A stretch of 55,311 nt of DNA from Clostridiales bacterium (GCA_031276195.1 JAISNN010000009.1:1-55311), one strand, 5' to 3'. Counted from the stretch's first letter, positions 16,975-25,936 are shown. Numbers and translations are program-made. The notes: a model not told the origin generated them from the sequence alone.

Positions 16975-17351
16975 TGGTGGAGATGAGGGGAATCGAACCC
17001 CTGTTCAAACGGGTAAAGCGGACACTTTCTACATACTTAGCCGATTTGGTTTTAGGTTGCTCCCTCCGCCCGGTCGGCAGGACGGCGGAAGCCTTATAGG
17101 ATGAAAAGTCCTTTTTGCGATACATCCTTTTCGCAAAAAAGTAGCCGGGCTTATTTGATGCCGGATACGTCTCCGCCGGAGGGGACGGTCCGACAGCTTA
17201 AATTAAATTAAGCGGCAAGCGCGAAAGCCGGAGCTTTGGCAACTTTATTCGTTTTAGCGTTTAAATTTAATTTTACGTTGGTATCGCAGACGTAACCTGC
17301 GGTATGCTTTTTGTCCGTTCTGACACGCCTGTCGAATCCAAAACACCCCCG
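16975..17351 (-). ncRNA. ssrA: tmRNA (transfer-messenger RNA)
   Basis: Rescues stalled ribosomes by acting as alanyl-tRNA and then as mRNA for a degradation tag. The 5' end on the minus strand reads GGGGGTGTTTTGGATTCGAC, the classic tmRNA start. The 3' end has a T-arm with GGTTCGATTCC-like sequence (complement at 16987-17001) and terminates CATCTCCACCA, pairing with GGGGGTG as the acceptor stem. The tag frame ends AKTNKVAKAPAFALAA then TAA (stop at 17208-17210); the resume codon is probably the first Ala of that string. Length about 377 nt is normal. The start of the tag is inferred, the ALAA end is clear. Confidence 0.95.
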
Positions 17352-17545
17352 TATTTTTCGGCAAGCCGATATGGGCGGCATTGCCTGAGAGTTGTTTATA
17401 AATCAAACGCGTTTTTTAGTATTGCAAGATGTTGTTTTTAGTATTATAAACGTTGTACCGATTAGAAGTTTAACGGATACGGTATGATTATATCACAAAC
17501 GATACGCATTATGCAAGCGTTTTTTGTTTTTGAATTGAAATTATG

Positions 17546-17595
17546 GCGGTTAAACTTTTTAATCGGGCATAGAATTGATTTAAAAGTTTAGCCGC
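17546..17595. repeat. Palindromic repeat GCGGTTAAACTTTTTAATC
   Basis: GCGGTTAAACTTTTTAATC pairs with GATTTAAAAGTTTAGCCGC across a short loop. A similar palindrome is at 21587-21630. The remainder of 17352-17600 contains the tmRNA promoter region, in which I could not fix the boxes. Confidence 0.6.
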
Positions 17596-17607
17596 TATAT
17601 TTTTCGG

Positions 17608-17678
17608 GGGAGTTCTAAATCTGTGTGATAAAAAGTCATACCGGTCAAGCAAAATCATCACACAAACTTAGAACTGTC
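17608..17678. mobile_element. MITE family A, copy 2 (71 bp, 8-bp target duplication)
   Basis: From GGGAGTTCTAAATCTGTG to CACAAACTTAGAACTGTC, flanked on both sides by TTTTTCGG (17600-17607 and 17679-17686). It lies just 3' of the minus-strand gene at 17693. Confidence 0.9.
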
Positions 17679-17692
17679 TTTTTCGGGAGTCG

Positions 17693-19267
17693 TCATAGCA
17701 TAAGTATAAAAACGTCGTTTTTTCCGTAGGAGGAGAGCGGCGATATGCGGCTTGCGTTGAGGGTGATAATTATATTTCCGTTTGCCGGGTCGTTTAGAAA
17801 TCCGTTTGTTATGTCGACGGAGGACGGGGAATTTACGGCGGCGGTGAGAAAACGGCCGATTTCAAAGTCGGATAGGGTATATAAGTTTAGGCGGTCGTCC
17901 GATATCGAAAAAAATACGGGAGAGCCGCCCGCGTTTTTTACGGTGAGGTTTTCGGAAAAACGTTTTGTCAGCAAGACGTCGAAATGCGGACACAAAAAGA
18001 AAACCGCCGAGCCGCTCTCCGTTTTCGATGTTACGACGCAGCCGAACACGGTTTTTTCGATCCCCGTTATCGAACCGTCGAGGATTTTTTCGCCCGTTTT
18101 GACAAAGTTCGCGTCGTAGAGCCTTATAATTCCGCTGTTTTTGCCGATAATCGCGTAGCCGTCTTTTTTCGGAATGACGGTTTCCGCGCCGCCTATGCCC
18201 TCCGAAATTTTTGACAGACTTCCGTCCGCGTAGGAATAGACATAAAAAGCCGCCGCCGAAGTCAAAATTATTTTCAAATCGGACGCGCCGAACGCCGATA
18301 GGACGGAGCAATCCGCCGGGACGGAAACGCTTGATTGAGCCGAGACGGGCGAGGCCGGTTGAGTTGATGCCGAAAGGTTTGATTGAATTGTACCGAACGG
18401 GATTGATTGCGCGGCGTTTAAACGGTTCGGCGGAATTGTATCGAACGGAATTATATCGAACGGGATTGATTGAGTTGAGGTTAAACGGTTCGGCGGAATT
18501 GTGCCGAACGGGATTGATTGCGCGGCGTTTGAACGGTTTGATTGAATTGTACCGAATGAGATCGGTTGCGCCGCGGTCGTATAGTTGGGTTGAGCCGCGG
18601 CGAATGAGGTTGATCGAACCGCTGCCGAAAAGTCTTCGCCGAACGCCGTCAGGCTCAAAATTCCGTCGCGCGCGGCAATATAGAACAGCCTGTCTTTATA
18701 AAAATAGAGCAGGGGCTTATCGGAGGGCGGCGCGGATTTTTCCGCGGATATTTTAAGGTTAAAATCCATAAAAATAAGGGTGTTTTTGGTTTCGCCGCCC
18801 GAAAGGCATACCGCGATTCCGTTCCAAACGGGCTTGGACGCGAGGAATTTTCCGCCGCCCAAAAAGACGGAGGATACGACCGCGCCGCTTTTGTCTATCT
18901 TGGCGGCGTTGACCCCGAAACCGCCCGAGTCGCGGTCGTTTTTTTCCGAACGGAAAAGTAAATACAGACTGTTGCCGACGGAGTGGCTTTGGAGAATTTC
19001 GTCGCTTTCGGAACTTCCGACGCGGTTTAGACTTCCGTAGACGGTTTTTTCGGTCGGGACGGGATATTCGTTTTTGATTATCTCCTCCGGTTTGTCGGGC
19101 GCGGGCGGAACCGGGGGCGTTTCGGCGGCTTCTCCGCTCTCGGCGGGCGGAAAAACGGAACCCGAACTTGCGAAAACTCCCCTTAAAGACAGACCTATTC
19201 CCGCGGCGGCGACGACGAGCGCGACGGCGGCGGTGAAAATTATGAGTTTTGAGCGGACGGTTTTCAT
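17693..19267 (-). CDS. Membrane-anchored, probable beta-propeller surface protein
   Basis: 524 residues. An N-terminal hydrophobic helix (about residues 9-28) serves as signal or anchor. A proline-rich linker follows, then strand-rich sequence with blade-like motifs (SLYLLFRSEKN, GVNAAKIDKSGAVVSS, DGYAIIGKNSGIIRLYD). This suggests an outside-facing propeller, but no named family is certain. About residues 218-315 are an insert of degenerate repeats (AAQSIPFGTI, PPNRLNAAQSIPFGTIQSN) between two blades. The repeats are also evident in the DNA at 18340-18620. AGGAGA precedes the ATG. No catalytic motif is seen. Confidence 0.65.
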   Translation of the reverse strand: MKTVRSKLIIFTAAVALVVAAAGIGLSLRGVFASSGSVFPPAESGEAAETPPVPPAPDKPEEIIKNEYPVPTEKTVYGSLNRVGSSESDEILQSHSVGNSLYLLFRSEKNDRDSGGFGVNAAKIDKSGAVVSSVFLGGGKFLASKPVWNGIAVCLSGGETKNTLIFMDFNLKISAEKSAPPSDKPLLYFYKDRLFYIAARDGILSLTAFGEDFSAAVRSTSFAAAQPNYTTAAQPISFGTIQSNRSNAAQSIPFGTIPPNRLTSTQSIPFDIIPFDTIPPNRLNAAQSIPFGTIQSNLSASTQPASPVSAQSSVSVPADCSVLSAFGASDLKIILTSAAAFYVYSYADGSLSKISEGIGGAETVIPKKDGYAIIGKNSGIIRLYDANFVKTGEKILDGSITGIEKTVFGCVVTSKTESGSAVFFLCPHFDVLLTKRFSENLTVKNAGGSPVFFSISDDRLNLYTLSDFEIGRFLTAAVNSPSSVDITNGFLNDPANGNIIITLNASRISPLSSYGKNDVFILML

Positions 19268-19531
19268 AATATGTCTCCTGAAATTTAGGAATAAAAATTT
19301 ACAAATGGGGCAGTTTTTTCATTATAAACGGTTTTTGAGGCTTTCGGCATAAGAAAAAAATAAAAAAAACTACTTTTTTTGTCAAAAACGTCTATGCAAA
19401 ACGATTTTTTTGTGTTATAATACTACATATTAAAATCAATAATGGGTTAGAATTAGAATTAAGCCGTTTCGTTGCCGCGGCAAACCGAGAGGATTTGCTT
19501 GACCGCTTTGACGGAAAGTTCTAAAAGAGCG

Positions 19532-19594
19532 GGAATTATATAGCATACTATATATAAACGCGTGGAATTATATAACATACTATATATAAATCCG
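19532..19594. repeat. Direct repeat, 32-bp period
   Basis: GGAATTATATAGCATACTAT at 19532 and GGAATTATATAACATACTAT at 19564, each continuing ATATAAA. The unit contains TATAG-CATA-CTATA symmetry, so it could bind a dimeric regulator. It lies between the divergent 17693 and ppx genes. Confidence 0.65.
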
Positions 19595-19636
19595 AAACCT
19601 TTTTACGCGGAGTTTTCTGCCGGCGGAATATAAGGT

Positions 19637-19925
19637 TCGCCCCGCCCTCTTAACCGCCTCACGCGGAGGGGAATAGCGGATAATAATAAAGGTTCGCTCA
19701 GCCCGTTAAAACGCGAAAGCGGAAACGCAATCGCCGAAAAATACGAAAACGATAACGCGGAAACGGCAACGCAAACGCCGAAAAACGCGGAAACCGTAAC
19801 GCGAAAGCGGAAACGCAATCGCCGAAAAGCACGGAAACTGTAACGTGAAAAAGCGAAAACGGTAATGTAAACGCCGAAAAACGCGAAAGAGCGATAAATC
19901 CGCAATAAAAAGCGGATACGAAGCG
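19637..19925. repeat. Palindrome remnant and GCGGAAACGCAATCGCCGAAAA array
   Basis: A CCGCCTCACGCGGAGGGGAA copy of the CCCCTCC palindrome family (19650-19680) is followed by degenerate repeats of GAAAGCGGAAACGCAATCGC and CCGAAAAACGCG to about 19925. A minus-strand open frame here is a product of the repeats. This fills the upstream region of the ppx gene. Confidence 0.75.
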
Positions 19926-19986
19926 AAAAGGGCAATTATTTTTTTAAAAAAAACAACAATTTCAACAGGACGGGAAGAATACTTAC

Positions 19987-21501
19987 ATGGAAAAAATTGC
20001 GATAATAGATTTGGGCTCGAACACCGCCCGCCTTCTTTTGGTCAACATTTTAGACGGAGGCTATTTTACGGTTTTCGACGAACTGAAAGAGTCCGTGCGC
20101 TTGGCGCAGGATATGGAAACGGACGGGTTTTTAAAACCGTCCAGAATCGCCGCGACGATAAAAACTCTCAAAATGTTTAAACGTCTTTGCGACGCAAACA
20201 AAATCACAAAGGTCTTGGCTTACGCCACCGCCGCCGTCAGACGCGCCAAAAATCAAAGAAGTTTTATAGACGAGATCGCCGTTACGTGCGGAATCAGAGT
20301 CAAAGTTCTCTCCGAAGAGGAAGAATCGATTTTGATATATAACGGCGTCATAAACACGTTGGAGGTTCCCAAAGGGCTTATTATGGACATAGGCGGCGGA
20401 AGCATCCAACTGATTTATTATAACAGAAAACACCTTTTACAGCATACCACTCTGCCCTTCGGCGCGATCACATTGACGGATATGGTCAAAAACGAAAGCA
20501 TAAGCCCCGAGGAAAAGGTCGTAAAAATCGAGGAAATCGTGTACGGACATCTCCAAAAAATCGAATGGCTCAAAGAAATCGACCCCGACACGCAGTTCGT
20601 GGGCGTGGGCGGTTCGTTCAGAAATCTGGGGAGAATCGCGAGGAAAGTCAAGAAATATCCCCTCCAAACTTCACACAATTACCACGTCGCCGAAAGCGAA
20701 TTCGAGGCGATTTTTGACACGATCAAAACGATCGACTTAGACGGAGCGTCGAAAATCAAGGGGCTGTCCGGCTCACGCGCCGATATTTTTCCGAGCGCGC
20801 TGGCGGCGGTCAACGCCGTCAAGGACTACGCTTCTTTCAAAAATATCATAATCAGCGGACGGGGGCTTCGCGAAGGCGCGATGTTCCGCTATACCGTGCC
20901 GACGACGGCGGATAAGCCTATTTCGGACATTTTGGGATATAGTATAAATACGCTTTTGCGCAATTTCAGTATGAATATACCGCACGCCGAACACGTTTAC
21001 AGCCTCTCCGTGCAACTTTTTAAGCAATTGAAAGTGCTGCATAAACTGCCGCGTCTGTACGTAAAGGTTTTGAGGACGGCCGCGCTGCTTCACGACGCGG
21101 GGTCGCTGATCAAGTATTACGACCACCATATGCACACCGAATATATAATACTCCACAGCGGGCTGAACGGAATCTCTCATAAGGATTTGGTTATGGCGGC
21201 GTACGTCGCGTCGCTCCACAGAAAGGCGGACAATATAGAGCCGTCGTTCGAGCATTACCGTTCGCTTTTGACGGACGAAGACCTCGACGCGGTGAAAAAA
21301 CTCGGCGTGATTTTGAGAATCGCGGAGAGTTTTGACCGCACGATGAGCGGGCTTATCACGGGCGTGAATTGCGACGTCTTGGGGGACAGCGTGATTATGA
21401 AAACGGAGTCGGAGAGCGATTGTTCGTTGGAGATAAAAGACGCGCTTACGGCGGGCGCGGAGTTTAGAAAGGCGTATAAAAAGAATTTGGAAATATTGTA
21501 G
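19987..21501 (+). CDS. ppx: Ppx/GppA-family exopolyphosphatase / pppGpp phosphohydrolase
   Basis: 504 residues, cytosolic. The N-terminal ASKHA-fold Ppx/GppA domain has IIDLGSNTARLLLVN (phosphate 1 loop), YATAAVRRAKN, SEEEESILIYNGV and the second phosphate loop LIMDIGGGSIQLIYY, followed by LPFGAITLT. The C-terminal half is an HD-type domain (AALLHDAGSLIKYYDHHMHT, about residues 360-385). Ppx/GppA proteins remove terminal phosphate from polyphosphate or convert pppGpp to ppGpp; the sequence does not tell which. The two-domain length is normal. GGGAAG about 8 bases before the ATG may be the ribosome binding site. Confidence 0.9.
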   Translation: MEKIAIIDLGSNTARLLLVNILDGGYFTVFDELKESVRLAQDMETDGFLKPSRIAATIKTLKMFKRLCDANKITKVLAYATAAVRRAKNQRSFIDEIAVTCGIRVKVLSEEEESILIYNGVINTLEVPKGLIMDIGGGSIQLIYYNRKHLLQHTTLPFGAITLTDMVKNESISPEEKVVKIEEIVYGHLQKIEWLKEIDPDTQFVGVGGSFRNLGRIARKVKKYPLQTSHNYHVAESEFEAIFDTIKTIDLDGASKIKGLSGSRADIFPSALAAVNAVKDYASFKNIIISGRGLREGAMFRYTVPTTADKPISDILGYSINTLLRNFSMNIPHAEHVYSLSVQLFKQLKVLHKLPRLYVKVLRTAALLHDAGSLIKYYDHHMHTEYIILHSGLNGISHKDLVMAAYVASLHRKADNIEPSFEHYRSLLTDEDLDAVKKLGVILRIAESFDRTMSGLITGVNCDVLGDSVIMKTESESDCSLEIKDALTAGAEFRKAYKKNLEIL

Positions 21502-21586
21502 TCCAATAAAAAATCCGCAAAAAAACCTTTAATTTCGTATGAAAAAGATAAAATTTATATTCCGTCTAAAAATAGGTAAAATAATA

Positions 21587-21630
21587 ACGGTTAAACTTTT
21601 AAATCAAACGTACGCTTGATTTAAAGCCGC
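21587..21630. repeat. Near-perfect 28-bp palindrome
   Basis: TTTAAATCAAACGTACGCTT continues to GATTTAAA (21598-21625), self-complementary apart from one pair. With flanking ACGGTTAAACTTT and GCCGCTTA it resembles the palindrome at 17546-17595. Confidence 0.6.
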
Positions 21631-21688
21631 TTAGAAATTTAATTAGTATAAATGCAAATTTTGAAATGCGATAAAGAACGAATTCAAG

Positions 21689-21750
21689 AAGTATACTCGT
21701 TACACTTTCAAATTCGACTTGTTGGATTTGAAAGTGTAACGAGTATACTT
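21689..21750. repeat. Perfect 25-bp inverted repeat upstream of the R-M genes
   Basis: The arm AAGTATACTCGTTACACTTT plus CAAAT (21689-21713) is perfectly complementary to 21726-21750, with a 12-base loop. No T run follows, so it does not look like a simple terminator. It directly abuts the MITE at 21756. Confidence 0.85.
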
Positions 21751-21755
21751 AAAGT

Positions 21756-21825
21756 GGGAGTTTTAAAAATTCGTGATAAATAAAGCAACCGGTAACGCTT
21801 TTTAGCACGAAAATTTAGAACCCTC
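21756..21825. mobile_element. MITE family B, copy 2 (70 bp, 8-bp target duplication)
   Basis: From GGGAGTTTTAAAAATTCGTG to GCACGAAAATTTAGAACCCTC with a central ACCGGT, flanked on both sides by CTTAAAGT (21748-21755 and 21826-21833). It lies just upstream of the methyltransferase gene. Confidence 0.88.
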
Positions 21826-21858
21826 CTTAAAGTAACGACCATGAAAGGAACAGCGATA

Positions 21859-23205
21859 ATGAAAGAAGAAATTAGTTTAAGTTTAAATGGTTTAGACAAC
21901 TCAAATATTGCATACATAACTTCAATTTTAGAAAAAATAGGGCATATTTCCGTTGATTTTGACGCTTCGCCTATCGTCGGCTTGCTAACCCATTTTTCTC
22001 CTGAGGTTAGAGTTTTAGCAATAAAAAACTTGGCTAAAATTAAAAATGATATATATATTCAAAAATTTATTGAAATTTATGAAAACGATACAAGCTCTAT
22101 TGTAAGACGAGAAGCCGTATCTGCAATCGGAAGACAAAGAAACAAAAAAAATATCCCATTTTTTATTAGAGTGTTATCAGACAATGACCCCAAAATAGCA
22201 TGTCAAGCGATAAGAGCATTGTTAATATTTAAGGGTGAACGATTGATTGACGAAACGCTAAAATTGCTTATTAACCACGAAAACGAAATGATTAAAGCCG
22301 TTATTTCTAAGGAATATTATGCACAAAAAACGGATAAGAATACTAAACCGCATAGTTTTGTCCCTGAACAATTAAAAGACGTAATTGTATTAGGCGATGT
22401 TAAAGATGTTTTGAAAACAATTAAAGAAGAAAGTTTTCATTTAACTTTTACCTCGCCTCCGTATTATAACGCGCGAGATTATTCAACTTATGAAAGTTAC
22501 GAAGCCTACTTGTCTTTTTTGGAGACGGTCTTTAAAGAAGTTTACCGCACCACAAAGGAGGGGAGATTTTTAATCGTTAATACCTCGCCGGTTATCGTAC
22601 CAAGAATTAGTAGGACCCATTCAAGTAAAAGATATCCTATACCTTTTGATTTACATACGATTTTAATTAAGCAAGGTTGGGAATTTATCGACGACATAGT
22701 TTGGGAAAAGCCCGAGTATAGCGTTAAAAACCGTATCGGCGGTTTTCAACAACACAGAAAGCCGCTTGCATATAAGCCAAACAGTGTTACCGAATATTTA
22801 ATGGTTTACAGAAAAAAAACAGATAAACTATTAGATTGGAACATCCATCAGTACGATAATGATACAATAAAATCAAGCAAAGTAAGCGACGGCTTTTTTA
22901 CGACTAACGTGTGGAAAATTTGTCCAAAATCTGACAAAGTACATTCCGCTATATTCCCTATTGAGTTGTGTCAAAAAGTCATAGAATATTATTCGTATAA
23001 AGGAGATTTAATATTTGACCCGTTTGCCGGCAGCGGTACGCTTGGCAGAACTGCAAAATCTATGGATAGAAAATTTTTTTTAACGGAAAAAGAACCTAAA
23101 TATTTTGAATATATGAAAAGTTTTTTGGATGTTGAAAGTTTATTGGAAGAAAATCATACAAAATTTATGACATTAGATGAATTCAAGGCAAAACAAGGAG
23201 AATAA
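21859..23205 (+). CDS. HEAT-repeat / type II DNA methyltransferase (probable N4-cytosine)
   Basis: 448 residues. The first 150 residues are HEAT-like helical repeats (SPEVRVLAIKNLAKIKN, SSIVRREAVSAIGRQ, DPKIACQAIRALLIF). The catalytic part has motif IV TSPPYYNARDY (S/TPPY, typical of N4-cytosine or some N6-adenine methylases) and later motif I FDPFAGSGTLG, an order consistent with the beta class. It would modify the site cut by the endonuclease encoded 1 base downstream. I prefer ATG 21859 over 21841 because AAAGGA at 21844-21849 is correctly spaced. The HEAT extension is unusual. The gene is markedly AT-rich compared with its neighbours, a sign of transfer. Confidence 0.88.
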   Translation: MKEEISLSLNGLDNSNIAYITSILEKIGHISVDFDASPIVGLLTHFSPEVRVLAIKNLAKIKNDIYIQKFIEIYENDTSSIVRREAVSAIGRQRNKKNIPFFIRVLSDNDPKIACQAIRALLIFKGERLIDETLKLLINHENEMIKAVISKEYYAQKTDKNTKPHSFVPEQLKDVIVLGDVKDVLKTIKEESFHLTFTSPPYYNARDYSTYESYEAYLSFLETVFKEVYRTTKEGRFLIVNTSPVIVPRISRTHSSKRYPIPFDLHTILIKQGWEFIDDIVWEKPEYSVKNRIGGFQQHRKPLAYKPNSVTEYLMVYRKKTDKLLDWNIHQYDNDTIKSSKVSDGFFTTNVWKICPKSDKVHSAIFPIELCQKVIEYYSYKGDLIFDPFAGSGTLGRTAKSMDRKFFLTEKEPKYFEYMKSFLDVESLLEENHTKFMTLDEFKAKQGE

Positions 23206-23206
23206 C

Positions 23207-24124
23207 ATGACGCTTACGGACACGTTAATAAAGAACATAGTCAAAAAAGTCATTAAAGGAGAAGATTATCGCATTGAGATAGTCAATTTGATAAACGCTG
23301 AGTTTTTACAGTTTGTAATTGATTTTTTCAAGAAAATTATTGACGCTAAGTTTAGAAATAAGGACATAACGGATTGGTACAAAAAAGAATTTATTAAAAA
23401 AGAAGGGCTTTCAAAAAAAGAAATTACTATCAACAGCGGCTTAAACGAAAAAACTATTACAAATATGTATAGAACCTCTAACAAAAAGATTGTTATTGAT
23501 TCGGCAAACGAACATTTTGATAGTTTGTATAGTTTAGTGGATAAGTTCATCGATGAGGAAGAAGACTTGGCGCTAACGTTAACATTAGAATTTAAAGGTG
23601 TTTCGGTCGCGCTTACTATAAATGAAACTTTAATAGTTATAAATACATTAGCGGTAAAAAGAGCAGCGTTAAGAGGCGGCTTATGGAGTACGGCCGGTAA
23701 AACTTGTGAAAAAGTTCTAATGAAAACATTATGCGATTTGTATAGTGTCGATGAAAAATATTACGATGCAAAACATTTTAGAAAAGATAAAACTAAAGAC
23801 GTAGACAGAGAGGTCGATTTTTATTTAATTTTATCAAATGGAGATAAAAAAAGATGTGAAGTCAAACTAATGGGGCAAGGAAATCCTGAAAGCGCCGATG
23901 CATTATTTGCAAGAGAAGCTAACGTTTTTGTCGCCGACTCATTATCTCAACAAAATAAAAATCAAGCGGATAAGTTAGGCGCGGAATGGGTAGAGTTACG
24001 AGTCGAAAATGGATATAAAAAATTCGCAACAATTTTAGCGAAGTTCAAAATACCTTATATCGATATATCGCCGATTGATTTTGAACGCAAATTAGACTGT
24101 GCGCTTAATAATTCGATTGGATAA
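23207..24124 (+). CDS. Probable CfrBI-like type II restriction endonuclease
   Basis: 305 residues, starting at ATG 23207 with AAGGAG at 23195-23200, one base after the methyltransferase stop. The central region LRGGLWSTAGKTCEKVLM and the motif EVDFYLILSNGDKKRCEVKL followed by MGQGNPESAD form a PD-(D/E)XK-like active site (Asp in EVDF, E-x-K in CEVK). The GNPESAD ending and WSTAGK region suggest the CfrBI family, whose partner methylase is also an N4-cytosine type. The family match is from memory, the R-M pairing is secure from context. AT-rich codon use matches the methylase and differs from the flanking genes. Confidence 0.78.
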   Translation: MTLTDTLIKNIVKKVIKGEDYRIEIVNLINAEFLQFVIDFFKKIIDAKFRNKDITDWYKKEFIKKEGLSKKEITINSGLNEKTITNMYRTSNKKIVIDSANEHFDSLYSLVDKFIDEEEDLALTLTLEFKGVSVALTINETLIVINTLAVKRAALRGGLWSTAGKTCEKVLMKTLCDLYSVDEKYYDAKHFRKDKTKDVDREVDFYLILSNGDKKRCEVKLMGQGNPESADALFAREANVFVADSLSQQNKNQADKLGAEWVELRVENGYKKFATILAKFKIPYIDISPIDFERKLDCALNNSIG

Positions 24125-24312
24125 TATAGCGGTACCGTGTACGGATTAAAAGTTTAATTAATATAAAAATTCGGCAAACGCGTAGAAAGACGGAAAATTC
24201 CGCGAACATTCGGCATTCCGGTATTATAAAACTATGAAACGCGGAAATAAAAAAATTGAATTCATAAATAAAAAATTCGGCAAAAAATGCCGCGGAAACG
24301 GAGGACGGACGC

Positions 24313-24822
24313 ATGAATGAGTATGAAAAACAAAAACATTTAAGAATAAAAAAGATTTTGACTATCGTCGGAGCGTTTTTGCTCGCCTTGGGGTTGGTGC
24401 TGGACGTCGTGTTTTTCGTTGATTTTGCAGGCTCGATGGGCGTTATGTCGTTTGGTCAGCCGGAATTTTTTTGGCTGTCGTTTATCAGTTTCCCGATGAC
24501 GGCGATCGGCGGCGCGCTGCTTCTCATCGCGAAACGGGGGGCGATCACGGCGTATGTAATGAGAGAAAACGCGCCCATTGTCAACGAGTACAGCGAGAGA
24601 ATCAGACCCGCGGTGAAAAATTTTACGTCCGCGGCGGCGGAAGGGATTTCGGAAAGCGGCGGCGCGGTCGTTTGCGCGCAATGCGGAGAGGTTTGTTCGG
24701 GCGGCGCAAGGTTTTGTACGGTTTGCGGCGCGGAACTTTTTAAAATCTGCGGAAATTGCGGGGAGAAAAATGCCGCGAAAGATAAATTTTGCCGTGCTTG
24801 CGGGGAAAAATTGGGGAATTAG
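24313..24822 (+). CDS. Zinc-ribbon membrane protein
   Basis: 169 residues. Two membrane helices (about residues 15-38 and 52-72) are followed by a linker and, at the C-terminus, double zinc-ribbon sequence with four CxxC pairs (CAQCGEVC, FCTVCGAELF, ICGNCGEKN, FCRACGEKL). Such proteins are common in Clostridia and their role is unknown; the ribbons may bind protein partners. GGAGGAC precedes the ATG. A GCGGTTAG array starts right after the stop. Confidence 0.8.
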   Translation: MNEYEKQKHLRIKKILTIVGAFLLALGLVLDVVFFVDFAGSMGVMSFGQPEFFWLSFISFPMTAIGGALLLIAKRGAITAYVMRENAPIVNEYSERIRPAVKNFTSAAAEGISESGGAVVCAQCGEVCSGGARFCTVCGAELFKICGNCGEKNAAKDKFCRACGEKLGN

Positions 24823-24824
24823 CG

Positions 24825-25015
24825 ATCGGCGGCGGTTGATAGACGGCGGTCAGCGGTTAGCGGTCGGTGATTAGTTGTCAGTGATTAGTGGTTGATAAGC
24901 AGTGGTCGGCGGTCGATAAACAGTGATTAGCGATTAGTGATTAGCGGTCGGCGGTTAATAAACGGCGGTTAGCGGTCGGTGATTGATTGCTGGCGGCCGG
25001 CGGTTAAAGCCGTTT
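24825..25015. repeat. GCGGTTAG / GGTCGGTGATTAG array
   Basis: Begins at the stop codon of the zinc-ribbon gene and runs about 190 bases as degenerate repeats of GCGGTTAGCGGTCGGTGATT and GGCGGTCGATAAACAGTG. No gene visible. Confidence 0.8.
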
Positions 25016-25085
25016 GAGATTGAAATACATACTTATTAGGAAAAAACATATTAAAAATTAATTAAATTACCGGAGATGACGAGTT

Positions 25086-25634
25086 ATGACAGAGATTTTT
25101 ACAAGTTTGAACGAGTTCGAGTTAGGGATTTTGAGGTGGATTCAAGAGGTTTTTCAAAGCGCGTTTTTGGACACCGCGATGCCGTATATCACGAAATTGG
25201 GCGACGGCGCGTTAGTCTACGTCGTCTGCGTGATCGTCCTGCTTTGCTTTAAAAAGACACGTAAAATCGGCGTCGCTATCGGAATCGCGATGCTTTTGGA
25301 ACTTCTCGTCGTCAACGTTGCGATGAAACCGCTTTTTGCGCGGACACGCCCGTATGACGCGTCGGAGGTTGGGCTGCTGATCGAAAAGCCGTCCGATTAT
25401 TCTTTTCCGTCGGGGCATACCGCCGGTTTTTTCGCCTTTGCGGTAACGGTGCTGTTGTTTGACAAGCGGTTCGGAATCCCCGCGGTCGTGATCGCATGCT
25501 TTGTCGCGTTGTCGAGATTGTATCTCTTTGTACACTACCCGACGGACGTACTCGCGGGACTTATAATCGGAATCTTGATCGCGTTCGCCGCGAAATACAT
25601 AACTTTGAAAATATGGAAAGAAAAACGCGTATAA
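25086..25634 (+). CDS. PAP2-family membrane phosphatase
   Basis: 182 residues with about five membrane helices. All three PAP2 motifs are present: KPLFARTRP (about residue 80), the PSGHT motif with catalytic histidine (about 107) and SRLYLFVHYPTDV with the second histidine (about 150). Family members dephosphorylate lipid phosphates such as undecaprenyl pyrophosphate or phosphatidic acid at the outer membrane face. Length and motifs are normal for UppP-type BacA-independent phosphatases. CCGGAG precedes the ATG by about 10 bases. Confidence 0.92.
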   Translation: MTEIFTSLNEFELGILRWIQEVFQSAFLDTAMPYITKLGDGALVYVVCVIVLLCFKKTRKIGVAIGIAMLLELLVVNVAMKPLFARTRPYDASEVGLLIEKPSDYSFPSGHTAGFFAFAVTVLLFDKRFGIPAVVIACFVALSRLYLFVHYPTDVLAGLIIGILIAFAAKYITLKIWKEKRV

Positions 25635-25654
25635 GGCTAAGCGCGGCTCTTAAA

Positions 25655-25710
25655 CCGATATATATAGCGGTCGGTGATCGGCGGTTAGCGGTCAGTGGTT
25701 AATTAATGCC
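25655..25710. repeat. Short GCGGTTAG array
   Basis: AGCGGTCGGTGATCGGCGGT and TAGCGGTCAGTGGTTAA, shortly after the PAP2 stop codon; a short member of the stop-adjacent array family. Confidence 0.65.
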
Positions 25711-25773
25711 GTATGTTATAGAATTACCGAAAGTTTTTTAAAAAAGGAAACGATATAAAAGAAGCGTTTCAAA

Positions 25774-25836
25774 TTTACCGAAAGTTTTTGAAAGAGGGTA
25801 CGGGGGAAAACTTTTTACAAAAAGTTTTCCCCCGTA
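25774..25836 (-). repeat. Hairpin element H, copy B
   Basis: TTTACCGAAAGTTTTTGAAA then the palindrome TACGGGGGAAAACTTTTT and complement ending CCCCCGTA. A partial copy of the tail lies at 25722. It sits between convergent PAP2 and the minus-strand membrane-protein gene and may serve as a shared terminator. Confidence 0.75.
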
Positions 25837-25936
25837 TTTTTTAAAGAAGTAGAGTTATTTTCTATAAAATTATTGAAGGTTTTTCACGTATTTTTTAAAT
25901 AAAATAAAAAACAAAAAATAATAAAAGCAAAGTAAT

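Noticed and set aside
16928-17125. A 65-codon minus-strand frame
   Set aside because: It lies within the tmRNA gene and its terminator.
19603-19935. A 110-codon minus-strand frame with FRVTVSAFFGV-like repeats
   Set aside because: Produced by the GCGGAAACGC array; no start support and no family.
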